From Deltaproteobacteria bacterium (GTDB lineage Bacteria; Desulfobacterota; Binatia; UTPRO1): a stretch of DNA of 64,000 bases. The translations under genes and the position numbers were made by a program. Position 1 is the first letter of the stretch, and the number at the start of each line of letters is the position of its first letter. The stretch covers positions 1-64,000 of the forward strand of contig JADYZW010000045.1 in NCBI GenBank assembly GCA_020852955.1, in the 5' to 3' direction. Positions 27,930-37,082 of this stretch are shown here, one piece after another. The notes beneath the pieces are model-generated. The model ran no database searches. It saw only the letters and a program-made list of their open reading frames with translations, and had not been told where the DNA came from.

Positions 27930-27991
27930 GGCGCCCTCGCTAGCAGATCGGCCGGAGGCTGCGAAGGCCCTCGAGCGCGGCCGACGGCGCG

Positions 27992-30379
27992 TCAGCGCGC
28001 GAGCCGTCGCAGGAGGACGATCGCCGCGAGGTACGTCGCGGCGGCGAGGCCGAGCACGACCCGGAACCCGAAGGTCATCGCGAGGATCGCCGTCGCGACC
28101 GAGCCGATCACCGAGCAGAACCCGTTGGTCGCCCAGGCCCAGGCGACGACGGGCGCGGGGTCCGGGACCTTGCGCGCGATGCAGCTCACTCCGAGGGGCA
28201 GGAAGACACCGAGGACGAAGCCGAGCGGCGCCGTCACCGCGAGCGCCACGACGACGCGGGCCGAAAGGGGAGCCGGGAGCACGGCCGGGGCGATCGCGTC
28301 GAGCCCGAAGGCGTAGAGCGCGGCGAGCGCGACGACGGCGAGGGCGAGCCGCGGCGCGAGGCGATCGACGGCGCCCGTCCAGCGTTCGCTCGCGAGGCTG
28401 CCGAAGCCCGCCGCGACCAGCAACGCCATGAGCGTCACGCTGAGCGAGTAGGTCGGATAACCGAGCACGAGCGCGAGCTTCTGGATCAGCGCGACCTCGA
28501 AGAGCATGAAGCCGACGCCGAGGGTCGCGAAATAGCCCGCGACGGTCGCGCGGCCGATCGCCGCGGTCGGCCACGGCGCCGCGATCGCCATCGGCAGGGC
28601 GAGCGATCCGGCCGCGAACAGTATCGCCGCGACCAGCGTCGCCATGAGCACGCGCTCGCCCGCGCCCGACGCCTCCCACATGATTCCCGGCCCCGCGTGC
28701 CGGTCGAGCCCGAAGAACGATCCGGCGCGGCCGAAGTGCCAGAAGAAGGGCGCGTCGTCGCGCACGGGAGAAACATCGAAGGGCCGCGCGGCGAGCCACG
28801 CCCCGAGGGCATCGTCAGCGAGCGTCAGCACGGCGGCGAGCGGTCCGGGCGGCGCCGGCTCGCCCGGCAACCACCGGACCCGGGTGTTCGGCACGTCGGC
28901 CGCGGCGGCCGCGAACGCGCGCGCCCGCGCGCCGGCGATGGGCGTCGGGGACACGAGGATGGTCGAGACGTCGCCGAGGCTCCTGGTCGTGGCGACCGCG
29001 ATGTGCGCGCCGGGATCCGCGACGCCGCGCCGACGCAGCGCCGCGCGCGCGCTCGTCACATAGCGCAGCGTCCGGTTCGGCTGCGCGTCGAAGTCGTCCT
29101 CGCCGAACTGCATCGCCAAGAAGCCGTCGGGCGCCAGCCGCGCGAGCGTCTCGCCGATCATCTCGACCGTGTAGAGGTAGCTCTCCGACAGGACGAACGC
29201 GCCCGACGTCGCCGAGTTCATCGCCGCGTAGCTGTCGGGCGCGACGAAGTAGACCACGTCGAACGGCCCCGACTGGCGGCTGAGCCACGAGCGACCTTCG
29301 TCGTTCACCAGGCGGACGGCCGGGTGCTCGGCGACATGCCCGACGAAGTCCGCGAAGCGCCGTCGCACCAGATCGACCGTCGCCGGGTTCAGCTCGACGC
29401 CGTCCACGTGCGCGCTGCCGAACCGGAGGGCCGCGAGGATCTCGTGCCCGCCGGCGGCGCCGATGACGACGACGGCGCCGGGAGGGCGCGCGAGCGCGCG
29501 GAAGGGCAGCGCGCGCTCGTCGTGATCGAAGGGAGCCAGCGAAGCGGGCGCGCCATCCCAACGGTGCAGCGTCGAACCCCAGAGGCCGTCGTGATGGATC
29601 ACCAGGACGTCGGAGTGCTCGCCGACGGACGGGGTGACGTCGATGCGGAACACGGGGCTCCACGCCGAGAAGAGCGGCGGAGCGCCGGCGAGATGCTTCG
29701 GGTGCATCGTCTTCACGGGGTCGGGCACGATCGCCGGCAGGAGCGCGGGCCGGGCCGCCAGCACCCCGAGCGCGCCGGTCGCGACGACCGCCGCCACGGC
29801 CCGCGCCGGCGCGACGGCCCACCACGGACGGATGCCGGCCGCCGCCATCGCCGCGGCCCCGACCATCACCGTCGCGGGCGCGCCGAGCAGGCTCACGCAC
29901 GGCGCCGCGGCGGCGCAGCCGAGCGCGGCGCCGCCGAGGTCGGCCAGATACGCGCGCGGCATGCGCTCCGGCGCCGCCGCGAAGACGCTCGAGAGCAGGA
30001 CGCCGATCGCGCCGAAGCCGACGAACACCAGGGCGCAGACGGCGACGAGCGCGAACGGGCTCGCCGGGTTGGACGCGAAGTCCAGCACGCTCAGCTCGAT
30101 GCGGGCGACGAGCGCGTAGGCGGCGGCCGTGCCGAGCGCGCCGAGCGTCGCCACCGGACCCATGATGCGCGCCGGCGCCGCGAGCCGGGGCGCCACCGCC
30201 ACCACCGCGCCGCCGAATCCCATGCCGAGCATGGCCAGGCCGATGACCAGGTAGGTGTGATAGTAGAACAGCTTGAACGAGACGATGCGCGTGTACGCGA
30301 TCTCGAGCACCAGGCCCGCGAAGGCGAGCAGGAAGACTTCGGGGTCGTACGAACGGGAACGTCGCTGGTCGTCGGACAT
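27992..30379 (-). CDS. Membrane protein with spermidine synthase-like domain
   Basis: A 795-residue protein with membrane helices on both sides of a soluble domain. The first ~230 residues hold about seven helices (EIAYTRIVSFKLFYYHTYLV is typical of the group), then a Rossmann domain with VVVIGAAGGHEI and DGVELNPATVDLVRR binds the aminopropyl donor or SAM-like ligand, and the last ~200 residues hold another six helices. VNDEGRSWLSR replaces the usual DGR region, and the polyamine-gate Asp is not obvious, so true spermidine synthesis is doubtful. Such fused MFS/synthase proteins are common but uncharacterised. It is divergent from the Mla operon. Confidence 0.8.
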   Translation of the reverse strand: MSDDQRRSRSYDPEVFLLAFAGLVLEIAYTRIVSFKLFYYHTYLVIGLAMLGMGFGGAVVAVAPRLAAPARIMGPVATLGALGTAAAYALVARIELSVLDFASNPASPFALVAVCALVFVGFGAIGVLLSSVFAAAPERMPRAYLADLGGAALGCAAAAPCVSLLGAPATVMVGAAAMAAAGIRPWWAVAPARAVAAVVATGALGVLAARPALLPAIVPDPVKTMHPKHLAGAPPLFSAWSPVFRIDVTPSVGEHSDVLVIHHDGLWGSTLHRWDGAPASLAPFDHDERALPFRALARPPGAVVVIGAAGGHEILAALRFGSAHVDGVELNPATVDLVRRRFADFVGHVAEHPAVRLVNDEGRSWLSRQSGPFDVVYFVAPDSYAAMNSATSGAFVLSESYLYTVEMIGETLARLAPDGFLAMQFGEDDFDAQPNRTLRYVTSARAALRRRGVADPGAHIAVATTRSLGDVSTILVSPTPIAGARARAFAAAAADVPNTRVRWLPGEPAPPGPLAAVLTLADDALGAWLAARPFDVSPVRDDAPFFWHFGRAGSFFGLDRHAGPGIMWEASGAGERVLMATLVAAILFAAGSLALPMAIAAPWPTAAIGRATVAGYFATLGVGFMLFEVALIQKLALVLGYPTYSLSVTLMALLVAAGFGSLASERWTGAVDRLAPRLALAVVALAALYAFGLDAIAPAVLPAPLSARVVVALAVTAPLGFVLGVFLPLGVSCIARKVPDPAPVVAWAWATNGFCSVIGSVATAILAMTFGFRVVLGLAAATYLAAIVLLRRLAR

Positions 30380-30474
30380 CGCGCGCGATCGTCGACCGAG
30401 CCGCGTCGACGGCCGATGAGATCGCACGCGATCCGGCGCGCGGCAACCACCGCCGACGTCGCCGAACGCGCGCG

Positions 30475-30504
30475 TTGACGGCCCCCATGGCCCGGCCGTA
30501 GGTT
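30475..30504 (+). promoter_or_regulatory. Possible promoter giving a near-leaderless mlaE transcript
   Basis: TTGACG (30475-30480), an 18-base spacer and TAGGTT (30499-30504). The GTG start of mlaE is only eight bases further, with no Shine-Dalgarno, so the transcript would begin at or next to the start codon. Confidence 0.4.
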
Positions 30505-30512
30505 CGCGGCGC

Positions 30513-31649
30513 GTGGAGGGCGCCGACACTTCCGGCTTTCGGGTGGAGCGGATCGATCTCGCGGGGGGCCGTTCGGCGCTGCGCTTCGTCGGCGAGCTCC
30601 GGTTCCGCGAGTGCTTCGACGCCTGGGGCCGGGTGCGTGAGCTGCTCGCGCCGGCGCCCCCCCGTCTCGAGCTCGACGTGTCGGGGCTCGAAGGCATGGA
30701 CGGCGGCGCGACCGCGCTCCTGCTCGAGCTCCGCAGCGAGGCCGCGGCGGCGGGGAGCGACGCCGCGATCGTCGGCGCTGCGGGCCGCGTCCAGAGCATG
30801 CTCGAGCTCTACGGCGGCCACCCGCGGCGGCCGAGCCTGCTGGCGCCGCCCGCGACGATCGGCATCCTCGAGCAGATCGGGCAGGAGACCCGCAGCCTCC
30901 TGAACGAGAGCAACGCGCTCGATTTCGTCGGCGACACGCTGCTCGCGGGCGCGCAGGCGGCGCGGCGCCCGGGCCGCGTCAACTGGCGCGCCGTGCCGCG
31001 CCTGATGGAGCGCGCGGGCGCCGACGGCATCCCGATCGTGCTCATGATCAACTTCCTGGTGGGCCTGGTGACCGGCTTCCAGGCGGCGCTCCAGCTCGAG
31101 CAGTTCGGCGCCAACATCTTCGTCGCCGACCTGGTCGGCCTCTCGGTGACCCGCGAGCTCGCGCCGCTCATGACGGCGATCATCATCGCCGGCCGCTCGG
31201 GCGCGGCGTTCTCGGCCGAGATCGGGACCATGCGCGTCTCGGAGGAGATCGACGCGCTCCGGACGCTCGGCCTCGATCCCTTCCACTTCCTGGTGTTCCC
31301 GCGCGTGCTCGCGCTCACGCTGGTGGCGCCGCTGCTCACGATCCTCGCCGACGTGATCGGCATCCTCGGCGGCCTCCTGGTGGCGATGTTCAGCCTCGAC
31401 CTCACCTTCCACGCGTATCTCGCCGAGACCGAGAAGGCGCTCGATCTCTTCGACGTCTTCTCCGGGATCCTGAAGAGCGCGGTGTTCGGCCTGAACGTCG
31501 CCCTCATCGCCTGCCAGCGCGGCCTCGCGACGCGCGGCGGCGCGGAGGGCGTCGGCCGCGCGACCACGTCCGCGGTCGTCACCAGTCTCTTCGCGATCGT
31601 CGTCGTCGACGCGATCTTCACGGTGATCTTCCATGCCTTCGGCCGCTGA
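30513..31649 (+). CDS. mlaE: MlaE-type lipid ABC transporter permease with N-terminal STAS domain
   Basis: A 378-residue inner-membrane permease of the MCE/Mla system that moves phospholipids or other lipids across the envelope. Residues 1-115 are a STAS-like domain (LELDVSGLEGMDGGATALLL); in E. coli this part is the separate protein MlaB. The permease follows with IPIVLMINFLVGLVTGFQAA and the hallmark ELAPLMTAIIIAGRSGAAF...EIGTMRVSEEIDAL, then three more helices. GTG start at 30513, first of four overlapping genes with mlaF, mlaD and an auxiliary lipoprotein. Confidence 0.92.
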   Translation: MEGADTSGFRVERIDLAGGRSALRFVGELRFRECFDAWGRVRELLAPAPPRLELDVSGLEGMDGGATALLLELRSEAAAAGSDAAIVGAAGRVQSMLELYGGHPRRPSLLAPPATIGILEQIGQETRSLLNESNALDFVGDTLLAGAQAARRPGRVNWRAVPRLMERAGADGIPIVLMINFLVGLVTGFQAALQLEQFGANIFVADLVGLSVTRELAPLMTAIIIAGRSGAAFSAEIGTMRVSEEIDALRTLGLDPFHFLVFPRVLALTLVAPLLTILADVIGILGGLLVAMFSLDLTFHAYLAETEKALDLFDVFSGILKSAVFGLNVALIACQRGLATRGGAEGVGRATTSAVVTSLFAIVVVDAIFTVIFHAFGR

Positions 31650-32388
31650 CGCCCGTCCGACGATGATCGAAGTCGAGCGGCTGACGATCGGGTACGGCGA
31701 GCGCGTCGTGCTCGAGCGCCTCGACTTCACGATCGCGCGCGGCCAGGTGTTCGCGATCCTCGGCGGCAGCGGGTGCGGCAAGTCGACGCTACTCCGCCAC
31801 CTGATCGGCCTCGAGGCGCCGATGGGCGGGGCGATCCGCATCGCCGGCGCGCCGCCGGTCCAGGAAGCCGGGCCGCCCGCCTACGGCGTGCTCTTCCAGT
31901 CGGGCGCGCTCTTCGGATCGATGACGCTCGCCGAGAACGTCGCGCTGCCGCTCCGCACGTGGACGACCCTCGATCCGCAGGCCGTCGACACGATCGTCCG
32001 CGCCAAGCTCCGGCTCGTCGGCCTCGAGGGCTTCGAGAACCACCTCCCGGCGGAGATCTCGGGCGGCATGAAGAAGCGGGCCGGCATCGCGCGCGCGCTC
32101 GCGCTCGACCCGCCGCTGCTCTTCCTGGACGAGCCGTCGGCCGGCCTCGACCCGGTGAGCTCCGTCGAGCTCGACCAATTGCTCTTGACGCTGAACCGGA
32201 GCCTCGGCATGACCACCGTCATCGTCACGCACGAGCTGCAGAGCATCTTCGCGGTCGCCGACGCCTGCATCATGCTGGACCGTGGGGCGCGCGGCATCAT
32301 CGCGCGCGGCCATCCTGCCGAGCTCCGCGACCACAGCGGCGACGCGCGCGTCCGCGCCTTCTTCAACCGCTTGCCCTCGGCGACCTGA
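31633..32388 (+). CDS. mlaF: MlaF-type lipid ABC transporter ATPase
   Basis: A 251-residue ATPase partner of MlaE. Walker A is GGSGCGKST, the signature is ISGGMKKRAG (the MKKR variant characteristic of Mla ATPases), Walker B is LLFLDEPSAGLDPV, and the switch His is in IVTHE. The chosen ATG overlaps the mlaE gene by 17 bases with GGTGA eight bases upstream; ATG 31663 (MIEVERL) is an alternative giving a more usual N-terminus. It overlaps mlaD by three bases (ATG within TGATG). Confidence 0.93.
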   Translation: MPSAADARPTMIEVERLTIGYGERVVLERLDFTIARGQVFAILGGSGCGKSTLLRHLIGLEAPMGGAIRIAGAPPVQEAGPPAYGVLFQSGALFGSMTLAENVALPLRTWTTLDPQAVDTIVRAKLRLVGLEGFENHLPAEISGGMKKRAGIARALALDPPLLFLDEPSAGLDPVSSVELDQLLLTLNRSLGMTTVIVTHELQSIFAVADACIMLDRGARGIIARGHPAELRDHSGDARVRAFFNRLPSAT

Positions 32389-33290
32389 TGGCGACCACCG
32401 CCGCCAACAACTGGAAGCTCGGCCTGTTCGTGGTGCTCGGCGTGCTCCTCATGCTGGCCGCCCTCTTCTGGCTCGGAGCCCGGCGCTTCCAGCGCACCTC
32501 CTTCCCGGCGGTGAGCTACTTCGACGAATCGGTGCAGGGGCTCGACGTCGGCTCTCCGGTCAAGTTCCGCGGCGTCACGGTCGGGAACGTCGCCGACATC
32601 ACGATCGCGCCGGACCATCGCCACGTCCAGGTGACTTCCGACATCTACCTCGACGCGATCCAGCGGCTCGGACTCGGCGACCGGGCGCCGCGCGCGGGGG
32701 AGGAGTTCATGAATCCGCTCCTGCGCATGCAGCTCGTGTCGGCGGGCATCACGGGCGTGCGGTTCCTCCAGACCGACTTCTTCCATCCCGGCCGGTACCC
32801 GGAACCGACGCTGCCGTTCCAGGCGCCGTGGAATTACATCCCCTCGGTCCCCTCGACGCTGAAGAGCGTCGGCGATACGGCCATGGAGGTCGTGAACCGC
32901 CTCCCCGACATCGAGACGCGCATCAGCGAGACGCTCGCGACCATGAACGCCGCGCTCGGGTCGTTCGACCGGTTCGTGACGGACCTGCGGAGCGACGACG
33001 GCTCGTTCGACCGTCTGCTCGTCCAGCTCCGGACGACGGCGACGGGCGTCGGGAGCGAGATCGCGGCGGCCAGGCTCCCGGAGACGACGGCGTCCATCCG
33101 CTCGGCGGCGGGAACCGTCGCGACCGCGGCGTCGAGCTTCGGCGAGATGCGCGAGGACCTCGAGGCCAGCCTCGCCGCGCTGCGCGAGACGCTCGACTCG
33201 GTCCGCACCGTCGCGGACTCGCTGGAGCGCGACCCGAGCGCCCTCCTGCGCGGCCCCCGGCCGGACGGGCCGCCCGAGGCGACCAAGTGA
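32388..33290 (+). CDS. mlaD: MCE-domain lipid-binding protein MlaD
   Basis: A 300-residue periplasmic protein anchored by one N-terminal helix (LGLFVVLGVLLMLAALFWLG). The MCE domain follows (YFDESVQGLDVGSPVKFRGV, VTSDIYLDA), and the C-terminal half is a helical, coiled-coil-prone region, longer than in E. coli MlaD. MCE rings of such proteins form the lipid conduit above MlaE. It starts in the mlaF stop and its own stop overlaps the next gene. Confidence 0.92.
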   Translation: MATTAANNWKLGLFVVLGVLLMLAALFWLGARRFQRTSFPAVSYFDESVQGLDVGSPVKFRGVTVGNVADITIAPDHRHVQVTSDIYLDAIQRLGLGDRAPRAGEEFMNPLLRMQLVSAGITGVRFLQTDFFHPGRYPEPTLPFQAPWNYIPSVPSTLKSVGDTAMEVVNRLPDIETRISETLATMNAALGSFDRFVTDLRSDDGSFDRLLVQLRTTATGVGSEIAAARLPETTASIRSAAGTVATAASSFGEMREDLEASLAALRETLDSVRTVADSLERDPSALLRGPRPDGPPEATK

Positions 33291-33928
33291 TCGCGCGCCG
33301 CCGCGCCGCCGCACTGGCGTGCGCCCTCGCGGCCGTCGCATCGCACGGCTGCCTCTTCCGCAGCGCCGAGCCGCCGCGCTTCTATCGGCCCGCGTCGGCG
33401 GCGCTCGACGACGCCGGGGACGACGCGCGCGTCCCGACGGCCGCGGGAGCGCCGCTCCGGCTCGGCAGCGTCCGCAGCGCCCCGTTTCTCCGCGAACGCG
33501 TCGTGTGGCGCGCCTCGCCGGTCGAGTACGGCCTCTACGACCAGCGCCGCTGGTTCGAGCTGCCGAGCCGCTACGTGCGCCGCGCCCTCGTCGCGACGCT
33601 GCGGACGACGCCCGGCGTCCGCCTCGTGCAGGAGGCGACGGCGGCGCTCCTCGACGTCGAGGTGCTCGCGTTCGACGAGGCGCTCGCCCCGGCGCACGAG
33701 GCCCACGTCGCCCTCGCCGTCACGCTGCGCAACGGCGCCGACGTGCGGCTCGACCGCGTGTTCTCCGCCAAGGCGCCGATCGCGCGCGCCGAGGGCGGCG
33801 CGATGGCCGAGGCCATGGGACGCGCGCTCGACGAGGCAACGCGGCGGGCGGCGGCGGCCGCCGCGGCCGCCCTCGCCGCGCAGCCCGGGAGCCGTTCCCG
33901 CCTTGACGCTCGGGGGGGCCTCCCCTAA
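33287..33928 (+). CDS. ABC-type transport auxiliary lipoprotein
   Basis: A 213-residue lipoprotein, lipobox AVASHGC near residue 22, of the PF03886-like family that accompanies MCE transporters (PqiC/LetB-type partners). Pattern seen: F-Y in PPRFYRP near the N-terminus, GSVRSAPFLRERVVWR, EYGLYDQRRWFELPSRYV and a C-terminal Ala-rich helix, all usual for the group. GTG start overlaps the mlaD stop (GTGA). It closes the operon. Likely role: an outer-membrane-side dock for the MCE channel. Confidence 0.85.
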   Translation: MIARRRAAALACALAAVASHGCLFRSAEPPRFYRPASAALDDAGDDARVPTAAGAPLRLGSVRSAPFLRERVVWRASPVEYGLYDQRRWFELPSRYVRRALVATLRTTPGVRLVQEATAALLDVEVLAFDEALAPAHEAHVALAVTLRNGADVRLDRVFSAKAPIARAEGGAMAEAMGRALDEATRRAAAAAAAALAAQPGSRSRLDARGGLP

Positions 33929-33931
33929 CGT
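33903..33931 (+). promoter_or_regulatory. Possible internal promoter for the GT4 gene
   Basis: TTGACG (33903-33908), 17-base spacer, TAACGT (33926-33931), lying across the end of the auxiliary lipoprotein gene. The ATG at 33945 is 13 bases beyond and has no Shine-Dalgarno. Confidence 0.45.
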
Positions 33932-33944
33932 CGACGACTCCCGC

Positions 33945-35141
33945 ATGGCGCCGCATCGCATTCTCTTCGTCGAGGCCAGCGTCGGCGGCGTGCTCGGCGG
34001 GTCGCTCACGGGCATCCTCCAGCTGATCGATCGCCTCGATCGCGCCCGCTTCGCGCCCTCGCTCCTCCTCTACCAGGAGAAGGAGATCGTCCCGCAGCTC
34101 GAGGCCGCGGGCGTGCCGGTGTCGGTGCTGTCGCCGCAGCCGGGGTGGCTTCCCGACGGCGACCGCGGCCGCGGCGGGCGCGCGTGGCTCAGGGTGAAGG
34201 AGATCCCGACCGTCGTGCTGCCGCGCGCGCAGGCGGTCGGCGCGCACCTGCGGCGCGCGCGCCCCGACATCGTCTACCTCGCGAACGGCGTCGCGCCGAA
34301 TCTCGACGCCCTCGTCGCCGCCGCCCGCGCCGGCGTCCCGGCCCTCGTCCACGAGAAGGGCTACCGCCGCATCGGTCCGCGCGAGCGCTTCATGTCGCGC
34401 TGGATCGACGTGTTCGTCGGCATGACCGATCTCGTGACCGCCCATGCGAAGCGGCGGGGCGTGCGCGCGCGCCGCCATCTCACCGTCTACGACGGCATCG
34501 ATTGCGCGCGCTTCGCCCCCGGCGGCGGCGCGGCGGTGCGACGCGAGCTCGGGATCCCCGCCGACGCGCCGGTGGTCGGCATCGTCGGCCACATCCAGGG
34601 CTGGAAGGGCCAGGACCTCGTCGTCCAGGCGCTGGCGCTGCTCCGCGACCGCCATCCCGACCTGCGCTGCCTGGTCGTCGGCGGCGTCCACCGGCAGGGC
34701 GGCGCGTACGCGGAACGCCTGCGGCAGCGCATCGTCGACGAGCGCCTCGAGCGCCGGGTGCTCCTCGTCGGCGCGCGTCGCGACGTCGCCGCGTGCCTCG
34801 ACGCCATGGACGTCGCGATCCACGCCTCGACCAACCCCGAGCCCTTCGGCCGCGTGCTGATCGAGGCCATGGCGCTCGCGCGCCCGCTCGTGGCGCCGCG
34901 CGAAGGCGGCCCGCTCGAGATCGTCGTCGACGGCGAGACCGGCACCCTCGTCCCGCCCCGCGACGCGGGCGCGCTCGCGGCCGGAATCGAGCGGCTCATC
35001 CTCGATCCGGATCTCAGGCGGCGGATGGGCGCCGCGGGACGCGCGCGCGTCGAGGCCGTCTTCGACATCCGCCACCACGTACGGACGATGGAGGCGATCT
35101 GCGAGGAGATGCTGGCGCACCGGCGGCGCGTCGCCGCCTGA
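33945..35141 (+). CDS. Glycosyltransferase family 4
   Basis: A 398-residue GT-B enzyme using a nucleotide sugar. The N-terminal acceptor half begins HRILFVEASVGGVLGGS, and the donor half has VVGIVGHIQGWKGQD and the GT4 E-x7-E motif NPEPFGRVLIEAMALARP, followed by VAPREGGPLEIV. ATG 33945 is preferred to an in-frame TTG at 33903, which lies within the upstream gene and a probable promoter. Acceptor unknown: envelope polysaccharide or glycolipid are likely. It ends 26 bases from a convergent DCC-family gene. Confidence 0.9.
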   Translation: MAPHRILFVEASVGGVLGGSLTGILQLIDRLDRARFAPSLLLYQEKEIVPQLEAAGVPVSVLSPQPGWLPDGDRGRGGRAWLRVKEIPTVVLPRAQAVGAHLRRARPDIVYLANGVAPNLDALVAAARAGVPALVHEKGYRRIGPRERFMSRWIDVFVGMTDLVTAHAKRRGVRARRHLTVYDGIDCARFAPGGGAAVRRELGIPADAPVVGIVGHIQGWKGQDLVVQALALLRDRHPDLRCLVVGGVHRQGGAYAERLRQRIVDERLERRVLLVGARRDVAACLDAMDVAIHASTNPEPFGRVLIEAMALARPLVAPREGGPLEIVVDGETGTLVPPRDAGALAAGIERLILDPDLRRRMGAAGRARVEAVFDIRHHVRTMEAICEEMLAHRRRVAA

Positions 35142-35167
35142 TCACCGAGCGGCGGCGGGCGCGCGGG

Positions 35168-35566
35168 TCAGCGCCCGGCGCGCGGCGTGGCGCGCCCGAG
35201 GAGCCGCGAGAAGAGCGGACGGTTGCGAGCGACGATCCGGTAGCCGGCCTCGACGGCCCAGACGAACGGCGGCAGTCCGGCGAAGCGCGCGACCCGCGGC
35301 CACCCTACCCGCTCGAGCACGAAGAGGCAGGCGCGTCCCGCGCGGAGCCAGCGCCCGTCGGTCGTGCGGACGTGAACGGCGTCGCGGCAGGCCGCCGCGA
35401 GCGCGGGCGTGAGCGGCGGATCCGGAAGCTCCTGGTAGGGTACGGCCTCGAAGCGGCGGTCGCGATCGCGTGCGAGCGCCCACGCGACGGCGCGCCGGCA
35501 GAAGCCGCAGCGCCCGTCCCAGACGATCCAGTGCCGACCCGGGTCCACTCGCCGCGAAGCTAGCAC
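35168..35566 (-). CDS. DCC family thiol-disulfide oxidoreductase-like protein (DUF393)
   Basis: A 132-residue protein with the diagnostic WDGRCGFC near the N-terminus (Cys20 and Cys23 as a redox CxxC), then FEAVPYQ and a C-terminal WAVEAGYRIVARNR segment. Family members are predicted thiol-disulfide oxidoreductases of unknown substrate. GTG 35566 starts the frame; GTG at 35548 is an alternative. Single gene, convergent with the GT4 gene and divergent from the permease. Confidence 0.85.
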   Translation of the reverse strand: MLASRRVDPGRHWIVWDGRCGFCRRAVAWALARDRDRRFEAVPYQELPDPPLTPALAAACRDAVHVRTTDGRWLRAGRACLFVLERVGWPRVARFAGLPPFVWAVEAGYRIVARNRPLFSRLLGRATPRAGR

Positions 35567-35690
35567 GCGCGGTCCGGCCCCACACCGCGCGCGGCGGCGG
35601 CGCGCGCCGCGGCCTCGCGGCGCGACCCGCGGCGGCGCGCGGCGCTCGAGCCTCGCGGCGCCGCGCGCGTTCTGGTAGCTCGCCGAGGCG

Positions 35691-36899
35691 GTGTCGACGC
35701 GGCGGAAGCTCTGGTGGATCGCCCTCCTCTATTTCGCGGAGGGCATGCCGATGGGGATCGTCGTCGACACCCTGCCGGTGTATCTCCGCGCGCACGGGGT
35801 CTCGCTCGCCGCGATCGGCGTCTTCTCGTCGCTGACCGTGCCGTGGACCCTGAAGCCGCTCTGGGCGCCGCTCGTCGACCGCTTCGGCGACCGGCGCCAC
35901 TGGATCGCGGCGGCGCTGTCGCTGATGGCGCTCGCGACCTTCGCGATGCCGTTCGCCGATCCCGCGGCGCCGGGCGCGCTGCTGGTGGCCGCCGTCCTCC
36001 TGCTCACGTTCGCGGGCGCAACCCAGGACATCGCGATCGACGCGTACACGATCGGCCTGCTCGCGCCCGGCGAGGAGGGCGTCGGCAACGGCGTGCGAGT
36101 CTCGGCCTATCGCGCCGCGCTCGTCGCGAGCGGCGGCGGCCTTCTCCTCCTCGCCGGCCGCGCCGGCTGGCCGCTCGCCTTCGAGCTCGCGGGGTTGATC
36201 TTCGCGGCCCTGGCGATGCTCGCGCTCCGGGCGCCGCACGTGCCGGTGGTCCGCCAACCGGTCGCGGCGTGGACGCGCGCGTTCGTCGCCTGGCTCGCCC
36301 GTCCGGGCGCGGGCGCGGTGCTGGTCTTCATCGTCCTCTACAAGCTCGCCGACGTGAGCATGGGGCCGATGGTGAAGCCGTTCTGGCTCGACAGCGGACT
36401 CAGCGTCGACGACATCGCGCTCGTCTCCACGACGGCGGGCGTCGCGCTCACCGTGGTCGGCGCGCTCGTCGGCGGCGCGTTCACGTCGCGCTACGGGATC
36501 TTCCGCGGGCTCTGGGTGCTCGGGCTCCTGCAGGCCGCCTCGAATCTGGCGTACGCGGGGGCCGCGGCGGCCGGCGGCGGGCGGCCGGCGATCTACGCCG
36601 CCTCGATGCTCGAGAGCTTCACCGGCGGCCTCGGCACCGCGCCCTTCCTCGCGTTTCTCATGCACGTCTGCGACCGCGAGCAAGCTGCCACGCAATATGC
36701 GTTGCTCTCTGCGTTGTTCGGGCTGACGCGTTCGGTGAGCGCGCCCTTCACGGGGTTCGGCGCGGCGCACTTCGGCTACACGGGCTACTTCGCGCTCACG
36801 GGCGCGCTGGCCCTGCCGGCGTACGCGCTCCTGCCCTGGATCCGGTCGTGGATCCACGACCGCACGCCGCATCGCGCCATCGCGGACAGTACCCCTTGA
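35691..36899 (+). CDS. AmpG-like MFS permease
   Basis: A 402-residue permease with 12 predicted helices. The opening LLYFAEGMPMGIV, then GVFSSLTVPWTLKPLWAPLVDRFG and ATQDIAIDAYTIGLL, are hallmarks of the AmpG group, which imports anhydromuropeptides for cell-wall recycling. Related MFS proteins carry other substrates, so the muropeptide role is inferred. GTG start; TAGCTC nine bases upstream resembles a -10 element with no Shine-Dalgarno. Confidence 0.85.
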   Translation: MSTRRKLWWIALLYFAEGMPMGIVVDTLPVYLRAHGVSLAAIGVFSSLTVPWTLKPLWAPLVDRFGDRRHWIAAALSLMALATFAMPFADPAAPGALLVAAVLLLTFAGATQDIAIDAYTIGLLAPGEEGVGNGVRVSAYRAALVASGGGLLLLAGRAGWPLAFELAGLIFAALAMLALRAPHVPVVRQPVAAWTRAFVAWLARPGAGAVLVFIVLYKLADVSMGPMVKPFWLDSGLSVDDIALVSTTAGVALTVVGALVGGAFTSRYGIFRGLWVLGLLQAASNLAYAGAAAAGGGRPAIYAASMLESFTGGLGTAPFLAFLMHVCDREQAATQYALLSALFGLTRSVSAPFTGFGAAHFGYTGYFALTGALALPAYALLPWIRSWIHDRTPHRAIADSTP

Positions 36900-36932
36900 C
36901 ATAGGAAAAGCGTAGATTTTCCAATTATTTTC

Positions 36933-36962
36933 TTGACAAGCTTTCCGGCGCTGACTTACGCT
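36933..36962 (+). promoter_or_regulatory. Promoter of the first Cys-rich paralogue
   Basis: TTGACA (36933-36938), 18-base spacer, TACGCT (36957-36962) inside an unusually A/T-rich patch (36900-36950). The same TTGAC-N18-TA layout occurs before three other paralogues. Confidence 0.55.
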
Positions 36963-37082
36963 TTGCGCTGAGTCGAAGATCCCCGAGTGCCGGGACGTGC
37001 CGTTGCTTGCCGCTCGCAGTGCCGTGAGTCGTTGCAGCTCGAAGATCGGTACCCCCGCAAACCTTTGAAGGAGGGTTGAGTC

